DNA of 64,000 nt from Bacillota bacterium (GTDB taxonomy: Bacteria; Bacillota; Clostridia; Lachnospirales; Lachnospiraceae). Shown one piece after another: positions 1 through 6,922 of the stretch. The position numbers and the translations under genes were made by a program. A model generated the notes under the pieces. That model had not been told where the DNA came from. It saw only the letters and a program-made list of their open reading frames with translations, and did no database searches. Location: NCBI GenBank assembly GCA_023421075.1, contig JAEZUM010000024.1:1-64000 (forward strand). Reading direction: 5' to 3'. Each line of letters starts with the position of its first letter. The stretch's first letter is position 1.

Positions 1-17
1 TGTAGGAGGTGTAGAAC

Positions 18-305
18 ATGTTAAGAATGAACCTTCAATTTTTCGCTCATAAAAAGGGTGTTGGTTCTACCAAGAACGGTAGAGATTCCGAGTCCAAGAG
101 ATTGGGTGCTAAGAGAGCAGACGGTCAGTTTGTTCTTGCGGGAAATATTCTTTACAGACAGCGTGGAACAAAGATCCATCCCGGTGTTAATGTAGGACGC
201 GGTGGCGACGATACATTATTTGCTTTGGTTGATGGCGTTTTAAAGTTTGAGCGCAAGGGTAGAGATAAGACACAGGCTAGTGTTCACCCGGTAGAAGCGA
301 AGTAA
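18..305 (+). CDS. rpmA: 50S ribosomal protein L27 (Prp-processed precursor)
   Basis: Large-subunit ribosomal protein L27, which reaches the peptidyl-transferase centre. The 95-residue product begins MLRMNLQFFAHKKG, the Firmicute-type N-terminal extension. In Staphylococcus and relatives the protease Prp cuts this extension after the LQFFA motif, exposing the conserved AHKKG end (known of the family; only the motif is seen here). The body (GSTKNGRDSESKRLG, HPGVNVGRGGDDTLFA) is typical L27. An AGGAGGTG ribosome binding site lies 7 bases before the ATG. The usual partners rplU and prp would lie left of the window edge. A strong terminator follows directly, so the gene probably ends its operon rather than reading into obg. 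Confidence 0.98.
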   Translation: MLRMNLQFFAHKKGVGSTKNGRDSESKRLGAKRADGQFVLAGNILYRQRGTKIHPGVNVGRGGDDTLFALVDGVLKFERKGRDKTQASVHPVEAK

Positions 306-322
306 TTAAACATTCGTAGATT

Positions 323-361
323 AACCCCAAATTCTCGTAAATAGGATTTGGGGTTCTTTTA
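323..361 (+). terminator. Rho-independent terminator after rpmA
   Basis: A 10-bp perfect stem (AACCCCAAAT at 323-332 with ATTTGGGGTT at 346-355) is followed by a T-rich run. It separates rpmA from the DUF2785 gene. Confidence 0.9.
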
Positions 362-430
362 TGCTTTATTCTCATGGTATATAATGGGTGTATCATAAAC
401 ATATTTTTGTTTATTTTGGGAGGGGTAGCT

Positions 431-1267
431 TTGGAGAAGCAGGAACTGAAAAGTTTATTGGTGAGTATCCTTGAAAATAAGAACGTCATACTGGAACAGG
501 TTAAGCTGTATGAGCTGGCAGTCCTTTGTCTGGATTATATCGGTGACACGGACATGGAACTGAGAGACGACCTGATACTGACCAATCTGTGTAATTGGAT
601 TATGGACAAGAATTTATCGGAGATCGAGGTGAAGAACCTGCTTCTGTTATTACTTGATTCCGAACATCTCCTAAAGGGGTTGGGAGAAACGAATGATACT
701 GTATTTGGAAGAACCTTCTCGGTTCTGGTCATTGCCACGATCATTTACAGACATAGAAATGATAAGTTTCTGTCTGCCACAGAGCTTCGTGATGCCTTTC
801 AGACAGTGATCCGTTTTTATTTGGAGGATATGGACGTCAGAGGCTATGTTGTGGAAAAAGGTTGGGCGCATGGTGCAGCTCACGGAGCAGATGCTCTGGA
901 TGAATTTGCAAGATGTGACGAAATCGGCAGAGAAGACTTATTACTTATTATAGATGCAATATTTAAAAAGGTGAATATCAGCCATTATGGTTATACTCAT
1001 TTTGAAGAGGAACGAATGATTACCGCAGTAAAGGCAGTTCTAGGAAGAAAGCTAGTGACTTCTTCGGAAGTAGAAGCTTGGATCAGAAGCTTTTGTAATT
1101 TTGAAAAGACAGGGATCTATCATGAGGATATGGTCAAAGAAGTGAATATCAATTCCTTCCTGAAAAGTCTGTACTTCCGCCTGATCGATATACCCGAATA
1201 TCAATCCTATGCGGCCATCACGAAAGAATGCCTTCATCAGATAAGTCGCTTTAAGAATATTGAATAA
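431..1267 (+). CDS. DUF2785 family protein
   Basis: Uncharacterised protein of the DUF2785 family, recognised from the GWAHGAAHGADALDE motif in the middle of the chain and the all-helical character; predicted cytoplasmic. The open frame extends upstream to an ATG at 374. However, a GGGAGGGG ribosome binding site at 418-425 sits just before an in-frame TTG at 431, which gives a natural start (MEKQELKSLL) and 278 residues, so TTG is chosen. The gene lies between rpmA and obgE, which are adjacent in many Firmicutes, and both flanks carry their own signals (terminator before, promoter after), so it looks like an insertion in the ribosomal cluster. No function can be assigned from sequence. Confidence 0.8.
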   Translation: MEKQELKSLLVSILENKNVILEQVKLYELAVLCLDYIGDTDMELRDDLILTNLCNWIMDKNLSEIEVKNLLLLLLDSEHLLKGLGETNDTVFGRTFSVLVIATIIYRHRNDKFLSATELRDAFQTVIRFYLEDMDVRGYVVEKGWAHGAAHGADALDEFARCDEIGREDLLLIIDAIFKKVNISHYGYTHFEEERMITAVKAVLGRKLVTSSEVEAWIRSFCNFEKTGIYHEDMVKEVNINSFLKSLYFRLIDIPEYQSYAAITKECLHQISRFKNIE

Positions 1268-1331
1268 ATTGACGGAGTGCCTTATGCTAATGAAAGATAG
1301 TATTCTGTTAATCCATCACTGAGATTACGTG

Positions 1332-1360
1332 TTGAATTTGATGTTTATTTTTATTATAAT
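1332..1360 (+). promoter_or_regulatory. Sigma-A-type promoter for obgE cluster
   Basis: TTGAAT at 1332-1337 and a consensus TATAAT at 1355-1360 are separated by exactly 17 bases, about 110 bases upstream of the obgE ATG. It would drive obgE and probably yhbY-nadD-yqeK-rsfS. Confidence 0.7.
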
Positions 1361-1466
1361 AAGCATGATAGATTTTGGAAACAATAGTTATAGTTTGAAA
1401 TAGAGAGGAAAGCGTAGGATCATAAGTAGTACAAATTAACTGATCATACGCCCAACAGGTGATAAA

Positions 1467-2750
1467 ATGTTTGCAGATAGAGCGGAAATATATATAAGGT
1501 CCGGTAAGGGTGGCGACGGCCATGTTAGCTTTCGTAAGGAAATCTTTGTCCCGGCCGGTGGCCCCGATGGTGGTGACGGTGGAAAAGGCGGAGATTTAAT
1601 TTTCGAGGTGGATGAAGGTCTGAATACCTTGACCGATTTTCGATTTGTACGTAAGTACAGTGCTGAGGACGGCGATCCCGGCGGCAAGAAAAAATGCCAT
1701 GGAAAAAACGGTAATGATCTGATTGTAAAGGTACCCCCGGGTACCGTGATCAAGGAAAAGGAATCCGGAAAAGTAGTGGCGGACATGTCACATGGTAATA
1801 ATCGTGAAGTTATTCTTCGTGGCGGTCGCGGCGGCAAAGGAAATCAGCATTATGCAACCCCGACCATGCAGGTCCCGATGTATGCACAGCCCGGGCAGAA
1901 GGCACAGGAGATGAATGTAGTACTTGAACTGAAGGTAATTGCAGACGTAGGCTTAGTAGGATTTCCGAATGTCGGTAAGTCAACCTTATTGTCCCGTGTA
2001 ACGAATGCAAGACCGAAGATCGGTAATTATCATTTCACTACCTTAAGCCCTAATCTTGGTGTAGTTGACCTGGAGGGCGGCGGATTTGTAATTGCAGATA
2101 TTCCGGGATTAATCGAAGGTGCTTCTGAAGGTCTTGGATTAGGACATGAGTTCTTAAGGCATATAGAGCGTACTAAGGTAATCATTCATCTTGTGGATGC
2201 CGCATCAACCGAAGGACGCGATCCCATCGAAGATATCGAGAAGATCAATACGGAGCTGGTTGCTTACAATGCAGAGTTAGCAAAGCGTCCGCAAGTTATC
2301 GCAGCAAATAAAACCGATGTAATGATGGATGACGAAGCAGAAGAGATTATCAAGAAAATTAAAGATAAGTATGAACCTATGGGTATACCGGTGTTCTCCA
2401 TATCCGCAGTCAGCGGTAAGGGAATGAAGGAGCTGTTATATCATGTAAAAGGAATGCTGAATAATCTGGACAGTACACCGATCGTATTCGAGAAGGAATT
2501 CTTCCCTGAGGATATGGCAAGCTCTAACCTGCCCTTCGAGGTATGGAAGGAAGACGAGCATTTATATGCTGTGGAAGGTCCCAGAATTGAGAGAATGCTT
2601 GGTTATACCAATATCGATTCTGAGAAGGGCTTTGAGTTCTTCCAGAAGTTCCTGAAGGAAAACGGTATTCTGGAGAAGCTTGAGGAGCTTGGAATTGGCG
2701 AGGGTGATACCGTCAGAATGTATGGCTTAAGCTTTGATTACTACAAATAA
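1467..2750 (+). CDS. obgE: GTPase Obg/CgtA
   Basis: Essential ribosome-associated GTPase acting in late 50S assembly and stress/sporulation control. The 427 residues contain, in order, the Gly-rich Obg fold (about 1-158, e.g. GGDGGKGGDLIFEVD), the G domain with P-loop GFPNVGKST (about 165-173), G3 DIPG (about 211-214) and G4 NKTD (about 281-284), and the C-terminal OCT domain (about 345-420) found in Gram-positive Obg. Length and domain order are normal. The ATG follows AGGTG. It heads a same-strand housekeeping run reaching rsfS. Confidence 0.97.
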   Translation: MFADRAEIYIRSGKGGDGHVSFRKEIFVPAGGPDGGDGGKGGDLIFEVDEGLNTLTDFRFVRKYSAEDGDPGGKKKCHGKNGNDLIVKVPPGTVIKEKESGKVVADMSHGNNREVILRGGRGGKGNQHYATPTMQVPMYAQPGQKAQEMNVVLELKVIADVGLVGFPNVGKSTLLSRVTNARPKIGNYHFTTLSPNLGVVDLEGGGFVIADIPGLIEGASEGLGLGHEFLRHIERTKVIIHLVDAASTEGRDPIEDIEKINTELVAYNAELAKRPQVIAANKTDVMMDDEAEEIIKKIKDKYEPMGIPVFSISAVSGKGMKELLYHVKGMLNNLDSTPIVFEKEFFPEDMASSNLPFEVWKEDEHLYAVEGPRIERMLGYTNIDSEKGFEFFQKFLKENGILEKLEELGIGEGDTVRMYGLSFDYYK

Positions 2751-2832
2751 TCTTCAGGTTACAGCGACTATAAAATCAAGTTAATACAAGTAAAATTAGA
2801 ATGGTATGTTTACTTTTGAAAGGAGTATACTG

Positions 2833-3150
2833 ATGACAACAAAGCAAAGAGCTTATTTAAAAGGCTTGGCAATGACAATCGATCCGATCTATCAGATCGG
2901 TAAGTCAGCTTTAACACCTGAGATTACGGAGGGAGTATCCGAAGCACTGGAAGCAAGAGAACTAATTAAAATCAGTGTGTTAAAGAACTGTGCGGATGAT
3001 CCGAAGGAGATGGCGCAGATCTTAGCAGAGCGTACCCACTCCGAGGTGGTTCAGGTGATCGGCAAGAAGATTGTATTATATAGAGAATCAAAGGATAAGA
3101 AGAAAATTGATCTACCCGTCGAAAAGAAACCCAAGAAGCCGGAGCAATAG
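2833..3150 (+). CDS. yhbY: YhbY family RNA-binding protein
   Basis: Small CRS1/YhbY (CRM) domain protein associated with pre-50S particles in other bacteria. The start at 2833 (MTTKQRAYLKGLAMTIDP) is chosen over an in-frame ATG at 2806 because AAAGGAG lies a few bases before it and family members start here; the product has 105 residues. The CRM signature is visible: IYQIGKSALTPEITEGVSEAL, then ARELIKISVLKN and the GKKIVLYR strand. The C-terminus is a Lys/Pro-rich tail. It sits between obgE and nadD, the usual clostridial order. Confidence 0.93.
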   Translation: MTTKQRAYLKGLAMTIDPIYQIGKSALTPEITEGVSEALEARELIKISVLKNCADDPKEMAQILAERTHSEVVQVIGKKIVLYRESKDKKKIDLPVEKKPKKPEQ

Positions 3151-3187
3151 ATCGAACAAAGCCTGAAGAATAGGAAGGCGATAACTG

Positions 3188-3793
3188 ATGAAAAAAATTG
3201 GAATTATGGGAGGAACCTTCAATCCGATTCATAATGGACATTTGTTCTTGGCTGAAAATGCATATGAACAGATTGGCTTGGATCAGATCCTTTTTATGCC
3301 CTCAAAAAATCCTCCGCATAAAGCAAAGCCGAATATGGTTACCGATCAACAGAGAGTGGATATGATTCGTCTGGCAATACAGGACAATCCTCATTTTGCC
3401 TTATCAACCCTTGAATTGGAACGGGATGGTTATACCTATACGGCGGATACTTTGACACTTTTAACGGATAGAAATCAAAATGTACGATATTATTTCATTG
3501 TTGGAGCAGATTCCCTGTTTTATATGCATCAGTGGTATCAACCGCAGGTCATTTTTGATCGTTGTACCGTGGTGGCTGCCGGAAGAGACCATGTAGATCA
3601 TACAATGCTTTTCAAACAGGCTGAGTTCTTAAAGGAGCAGTTTCATGCGGATATTCAATTGGTTGAGATGCCAACGATTCAGATTGCCTCTGCGGATATC
3701 CGTAACAGGGTCGCGGGGCATAAGACCATCCGCTATTATCTGCCGGATCAGGTAGTCCAATATATCAAACAGCATCAGTTGTATTGTAGTTAA
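3188..3793 (+). CDS. nadD: Nicotinate-nucleotide adenylyltransferase
   Basis: Transfers AMP from ATP to nicotinate mononucleotide to form deamido-NAD, a late step of NAD synthesis in the cytoplasm. The 201-residue product opens with the nucleotidyltransferase signature GGTFNPIHNGHLF (residues 8-20) and has a C-terminal IASADIRNRV segment corresponding to the ISSTxIR motif. Length is typical. A GGAAGG-type ribosome binding site lies before ATG 3188. It lies 37 bases after yhbY and 17 before yqeK, consistent with one operon; the nadD-yqeK-rsfS trio is conserved in Firmicutes. Confidence 0.96.
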   Translation: MKKIGIMGGTFNPIHNGHLFLAENAYEQIGLDQILFMPSKNPPHKAKPNMVTDQQRVDMIRLAIQDNPHFALSTLELERDGYTYTADTLTLLTDRNQNVRYYFIVGADSLFYMHQWYQPQVIFDRCTVVAAGRDHVDHTMLFKQAEFLKEQFHADIQLVEMPTIQIASADIRNRVAGHKTIRYYLPDQVVQYIKQHQLYCS

Positions 3794-3810
3794 CCGGAGG
3801 AAGAAATCTT

Positions 3811-4404
3811 ATGGACTTAGAATTATTACAGGAAAGTATGAAAGAGATTTTGAAGCAACCGCGTTATCTTCATAGCATCGGTGTGGAAGAGGTCGCTTGT
3901 GACCTGGCTGTGATTCATGGCTATGATGCAAAGAAAGCAAGTGTGGCCGGAATTCTTCATGATTGTGCCAAGAATCTATCCGACGAAGAATTATTACAAT
4001 ACTGTAAGAATTATCAACTGGAAGTGACCGAGATAGAAGCCAGATGTCCGTTCTTACTACATGGTAAGGTGGGTGCTGCGTTTGCCAAAGACCGCTACGG
4101 GATTAACGATTCGGAAATCATCAATTCCATCATCTATCATACTACTGGCAGACCAAATATGAGTTTGCTGGAGAAAATCATTTTTACGGCAGACTACATT
4201 GAGCCTTATCGAAAACCTCTGCCAAGAATAGATGAAATTCGTGCAATGGCGTATTCGGATCTGGACATGGCAGTACTTATGATACTGGAGAATACACTTG
4301 GATATCTGGAACAATCACAGGCTGAAATCGATACAATGACAGTAGATACTTATAAATATTATAAAACTATGCTTGGTATACAAAATAAGCCGGAGAGCTT
4401 GTGA
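3811..4404 (+). CDS. yqeK: HD-domain Ap4A hydrolase YqeK
   Basis: HD-superfamily phosphohydrolase; YqeK proteins cleave bis(5'-nucleosyl) tetraphosphates such as Ap4A symmetrically (family knowledge). The 197 residues show the metal-binding pattern: H in YLHSIGVEEVA, the HD pair in ILHDCAKNL (about H50-D51), and a downstream IIYHTTGRP and FTADYIEP with Asp. The ATG has a GGAGGAAG ribosome binding site and follows nadD by 17 bases. Length is normal. Confidence 0.93.
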   Translation: MDLELLQESMKEILKQPRYLHSIGVEEVACDLAVIHGYDAKKASVAGILHDCAKNLSDEELLQYCKNYQLEVTEIEARCPFLLHGKVGAAFAKDRYGINDSEIINSIIYHTTGRPNMSLLEKIIFTADYIEPYRKPLPRIDEIRAMAYSDLDMAVLMILENTLGYLEQSQAEIDTMTVDTYKYYKTMLGIQNKPESL

Positions 4405-4434
4405 ACAAAACATAGAGATTGAAAGGGGATTGCA

Positions 4435-4791
4435 ATGGACAATTCAAAGAAAATGGTCAGACTTGCTTATGAGGCATTAGAAGAGAAGAAGGGTGAAGAT
4501 ATCACAGTAATTGAGATTAAGGATATTTCGATTATTGCGGATTATTTTATTATCGCAAACGGTACAAATTCCTCCCAGGTGGATGCTCTTATGAATTCTG
4601 TATCCCAAGCCTTGGGTAAGAACGGCTATGAGCCAAAGCGTATCGAAGGTGTTAGAAGTGCCAGCTGGATTCTTATGGATTATGGCGATGTTGTAGTACA
4701 TGTATTCTCGAAGGAGGATCGTCTGTTCTACAATCTGGAGCGTATCTGGAGAGACGGTAAGACGGTAAGTAGAGAGCAGTTGGAAGATTGA
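4435..4791 (+). CDS. rsfS: Ribosomal silencing factor RsfS
   Basis: Binds L14 on the 50S subunit and blocks subunit joining during starvation. The 118-residue product matches the family: AYEALEEKKGEDITVIEIKDIS, IADYFIIANG, then VRSASWILMDYGDVVVHVFSKEDRLFYNLERIW. It follows yqeK by 30 bases with AAAGGGGA before the ATG. It is the last gene of this operon; a shared terminator lies between it and convergent lexA. Confidence 0.96.
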   Translation: MDNSKKMVRLAYEALEEKKGEDITVIEIKDISIIADYFIIANGTNSSQVDALMNSVSQALGKNGYEPKRIEGVRSASWILMDYGDVVVHVFSKEDRLFYNLERIWRDGKTVSREQLED

Positions 4792-4918
4792 TTAACCTAT
4801 TGAAAAGATTTTCTTTGGCCTAATAATAGTCCTTAAATATAGTTATATTAAGGATTATCTTCAAAAGTAAGTATTATCGAAGTTGAATTATAGGTCCTAT
4901 TAATAAGGAATGCATTAT

Positions 4919-4949
4919 AAAAGGGAAGCCGTTCGGCTTCCCTTTTATA
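4919..4949. terminator. Bidirectional terminator between rsfS and lexA
   Basis: AAAAGGGAAGCCG and CGGCTTCCCTTTT form a long GC-rich stem flanked by A and T tracts on the two sides. It can stop both the obg-rsfS transcript and convergent lexA. Confidence 0.9.
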
Positions 4950-4994
4950 TTCAGTATATAAAGCAATGTGTTAATGCTTTTATTTCACTTATTC

Positions 4995-5612
4995 TTACGG
5001 GAACATACGGAATAATCCGATTACCTTACCCTGAATATTCAGATCCGATACAATGATGGGCTCCATGGTATCATTCTCCGGTTGTAAACGATAAAAACCA
5101 TTCTCTTTATAGAAGGTCTTAACGGTTACTTCTTCTCCGATCAATGCGACAACAAAATCACCATTCTTAGCATGAGATTGCTTCTGTACTAAGATCTTAT
5201 CACCGTTATAAATTCCGACATTAATCATACTTTCACCCTTTACCTTTAACATAAAGGTGTCCTCATTCGGCATATATTCGGCCGGTATCGGGAAGTAACT
5301 GTCAATATTCTCAACTGCAAGAATCGGTTGACCGGCTGTGATGGTACCAACGATTGGTACATTCACAAGATCACGTCTTGTCAGATTAAATTCGTCATCA
5401 ATAATCTCAATTGCACGCGGCTTGGAAGGATCACGGCGTATGTAGCCGTTCTTCTCTAAGGTCTCGAGATGGGAGTGTACGGACGAGGTCGATTTTAATT
5501 TAACGGCTTCACAAATTTCACGAACAGCCGGGGGATATCCTTTGTTAATTATCTGAGATTTTAAATATTCAAGAATTTCTTTTTGCTTATTGCTTATTCT
5601 ACCATAGCCCAT
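4995..5612 (-). CDS. lexA: SOS transcriptional repressor LexA
   Basis: Represses DNA-damage genes and self-cleaves when activated by RecA. The 205-residue chain has an N-terminal winged helix (about 1-65, with STSSVHSHLETLEKNGYI as the recognition region), the Ala93-Gly94 cleavage site in VGTITAGQPI, and the catalytic dyad Ser128 (KGESMINVGI) and Lys165 (EEVTVKTFY). All catalytic features are intact. Upstream lies an extended -10 promoter whose -35 region is overlapped by a LexA box, implying autoregulation. The gene is divergent from the YneA-like gene, the same arrangement as in Bacillus. Confidence 0.98.
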   Translation of the reverse strand: MGYGRISNKQKEILEYLKSQIINKGYPPAVREICEAVKLKSTSSVHSHLETLEKNGYIRRDPSKPRAIEIIDDEFNLTRRDLVNVPIVGTITAGQPILAVENIDSYFPIPAEYMPNEDTFMLKVKGESMINVGIYNGDKILVQKQSHAKNGDFVVALIGEEVTVKTFYKENGFYRLQPENDTMEPIIVSDLNIQGKVIGLFRMFP

Positions 5613-5644
5613 ATAAGTATCTGCCTCCGTTTCCTATTTGCACC

Positions 5645-5673
5645 ATTATAACATACCTGGTTTTAAAATGCAA
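5645..5673 (-). promoter_or_regulatory. lexA promoter
   Basis: On the minus strand a TGTTATAAT extended -10 (TATAAT complement at 5645-5650) lies 17 bases from a TTGCAT -35-like hexamer (complement of 5668-5673). The first LexA box (5672-5685) overlaps the -35 end. Confidence 0.6.
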
Positions 5674-5797
5674 AACTTATGTTCTGAAAAACGAAAAAAT
5701 GTTTGTAAAACAAAATATATGTTCGAAATCTGTTGACAAACATACGTTTGCATTATATAATCGGTATATAGAAACAAATGTTCGTATCATATGTTCG
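5672..5797. promoter_or_regulatory. Array of six LexA boxes
   Basis: Matches to the Gram-positive LexA box CGAAC-N4-GTTYG occur at 5672-5685 (AAAACTTATGTTCT), 5692-5705 (CGAAAAAATGTTTG), 5712-5725 (AAAATATATGTTCG), 5737-5750 (CAAACATACGTTTG, the best), 5771-5784 (GAAACAAATGTTCG) and 5784-5797 (GTATCATATGTTCG). The first three starts are exactly 20 bases apart. The weaker copies have one degenerate half-site. Confidence 0.75.
5733..5761 (+). promoter_or_regulatory. LexA-controlled promoter of the yneA-like gene
   Basis: Consensus TTGACA (5733-5738), 17-base spacer and consensus TATAAT (5756-5761). The best LexA box (5737-5750) covers the end of the -35 and most of the spacer, so LexA binding would exclude RNA polymerase. 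The transcript would have a leader of about 260 bases before ATG 6031; that leader contains a 9-bp inverted repeat (ATGAAAGAT at 5922-5930 with ATCTTTCAT at 5946-5954). Confidence 0.85.
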
Positions 5798-6030
5798 GGT
5801 GTTTCGATAATCGAACAATTTTTTAGAAAATTTATTTTACAAAGACATCGGATGACCATAACCCATACTATACTGAGATCAATGAGAGATACCGAACGGT
5901 CATCACTCATTTGAATACATGATGAAAGATAGCCTGTTAATCGGAATCTTTCATGTAGAAGAAGCTTTCGCGAAGCTGACAGAAGAAGATACAGTTACAG
6001 AAGAGATAAATCCTTGGGAGGGTATGAAAG

Positions 6031-6402
6031 ATGAATAGAGCAGCAGATTGTATTATGGATGGAAGCAGATATTATCAGCTGAATAAGAAGAGAATATGGA
6101 GATTCGGAATAGCGGTATTATTGCTGGTTGTAATTTTTTCCGTATTTTTTATCACCAAGACCGTAACCGCACAGAGAGCGATGGATCGCACCAAGTTGGT
6201 TACCACCGTCGAGGTGAAGAAGGGTGATACGCTTTGGAGTATCGCATCCACTTATTTTACAGAAGAATATAATGATTTGAACGAATATATCGATGAGATA
6301 AAAGATAGTAACGGATTGGTTACCGATGATATCCATGCAGGCAATTATATTATCGTTCCCTACTATGCCGATGCTTCTAACCATGCAATTATGATGGAAT
6401 AA
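6031..6402 (+). CDS. yneA: YneA-like SOS cell-division inhibitor (TM + LysM)
   Basis: The 123-residue product has a short cytoplasmic N-terminus, one membrane span (about residues 25-43) and an extracytoplasmic LysM domain (about 59-112, VKKGDTLWSIASTYF ... IHAGNYIIVPY). This is the architecture of YneA, which delays septation during the SOS response in Bacillus. Support comes from three observations together: size and topology, divergent placement next to lexA, and a promoter embedded in LexA boxes. GGGAGGG before ATG 6031 sets the start. Assignment by context is strong; sequence identity to YneA outside LysM cannot be judged here. Confidence 0.82.
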   Translation: MNRAADCIMDGSRYYQLNKKRIWRFGIAVLLLVVIFSVFFITKTVTAQRAMDRTKLVTTVEVKKGDTLWSIASTYFTEEYNDLNEYIDEIKDSNGLVTDDIHAGNYIIVPYYADASNHAIMME

Positions 6403-6479
6403 GCACGATACAACCAGGATATCGGGCAAATGCATCATGTAATTGTGATAAAATAAAGCACTGCGATCGAATAATGCAC

Positions 6480-6508
6480 TTGACAAAATTACATCCTATG
6501 AATATACT
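6480..6508 (+). promoter_or_regulatory. Promoter of the T-box leader
   Basis: TTGACA at 6480-6485 and TATACT at 6503-6508 with a 17-base spacer place the transcript start near 6515, just ahead of the T-box stem I. A perfect 9-bp hairpin (AGTGAAGCG / CGCTTCACT, 6519-6538) lies at the extreme 5' end. Confidence 0.8.
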
Positions 6509-6514
6509 AGTGGA

Positions 6515-6810
6515 AATAAGTGAAGCGAACGCTTCACTGAAATGAATAAAAAGCGATGATGAGAAGAGTAACTACCCGTAGGGTCTACAGAGAATTCCGT
6601 TAGCTGAGAAGGAATAACCTGATATGTAGTGAAACAAGCCTCGGAGCTTCATACGGATCCTAATACAGGTGATGCTATGACGTGAGTTCACGTTACAGAA
6701 CTAGAGTATATTCGTACTCGATGAGATTAATATGGTGACATATTAATGAAATAGGGTGGCAACGCGAAGATGATATCGCCCCTACAGAATGATCTGTAGG
6801 GGCGTTTTTG
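6515..6810 (+). ncRNA. T-box riboswitch leader with terminator
   Basis: Stem I elements are visible: the GATGATGAG kink-turn region (6555-6563), loop-E AGTA (6567-6570) paired through ACTAC/GTAGT to GAA at 6631-6633, and the AGAGA/GCTGAGA distal motif (6590-6610). Stem III is a perfect ATTAATATG/CATATTAAT hairpin (6726-6747). The T-box AGGGTGGCAACGCG is at 6753-6766. The terminator is a 12-bp stem (6777-6788 with 6793-6804) plus a T run. It senses an uncharged tRNA and permits read-through. The nucleotides after loop-E read A-CAA-G, and the acceptor-pairing TGGC implies a tRNA with discriminator G, so glutamine or asparagine fits better than methionine. Confidence 0.93.
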
Positions 6811-6871
6811 TGTACTTTTTTATAATATACAAGGATCGTACGCATGATAGAAGAACATTTGGGAGGCTGTT

Positions 6872-6898
6872 ATGAATAACCTACAGAGGATAATATAA
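6872..6898 (+). other. Possible 8-codon leader ORF before the MetRS-like gene
   Basis: Downstream of the T-box terminator, GGGAGG (6861-6866) precedes ATG 6872, opening MNNLQRII and a stop at 6896-6898, 24 bases before the synthetase start. The ribosome binding site is as good as those of real genes. It may modulate translation or be chance; no family is recognised. Confidence 0.3.
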
Positions 6899-6922
6899 TT
6901 AAGAGAATTGGAGTGAATGAAG

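Noticed and set aside
1436..1837. 133-codon minus-strand frame
   Set aside because: Antisense shadow of the Gly-rich Obg domain; Pro-rich nonsense product.
6519..6538. Perfect hairpin at the T-box 5' end as a terminator
   Set aside because: No T run follows and it begins only a few bases after the transcription start; treated as part of the leader.
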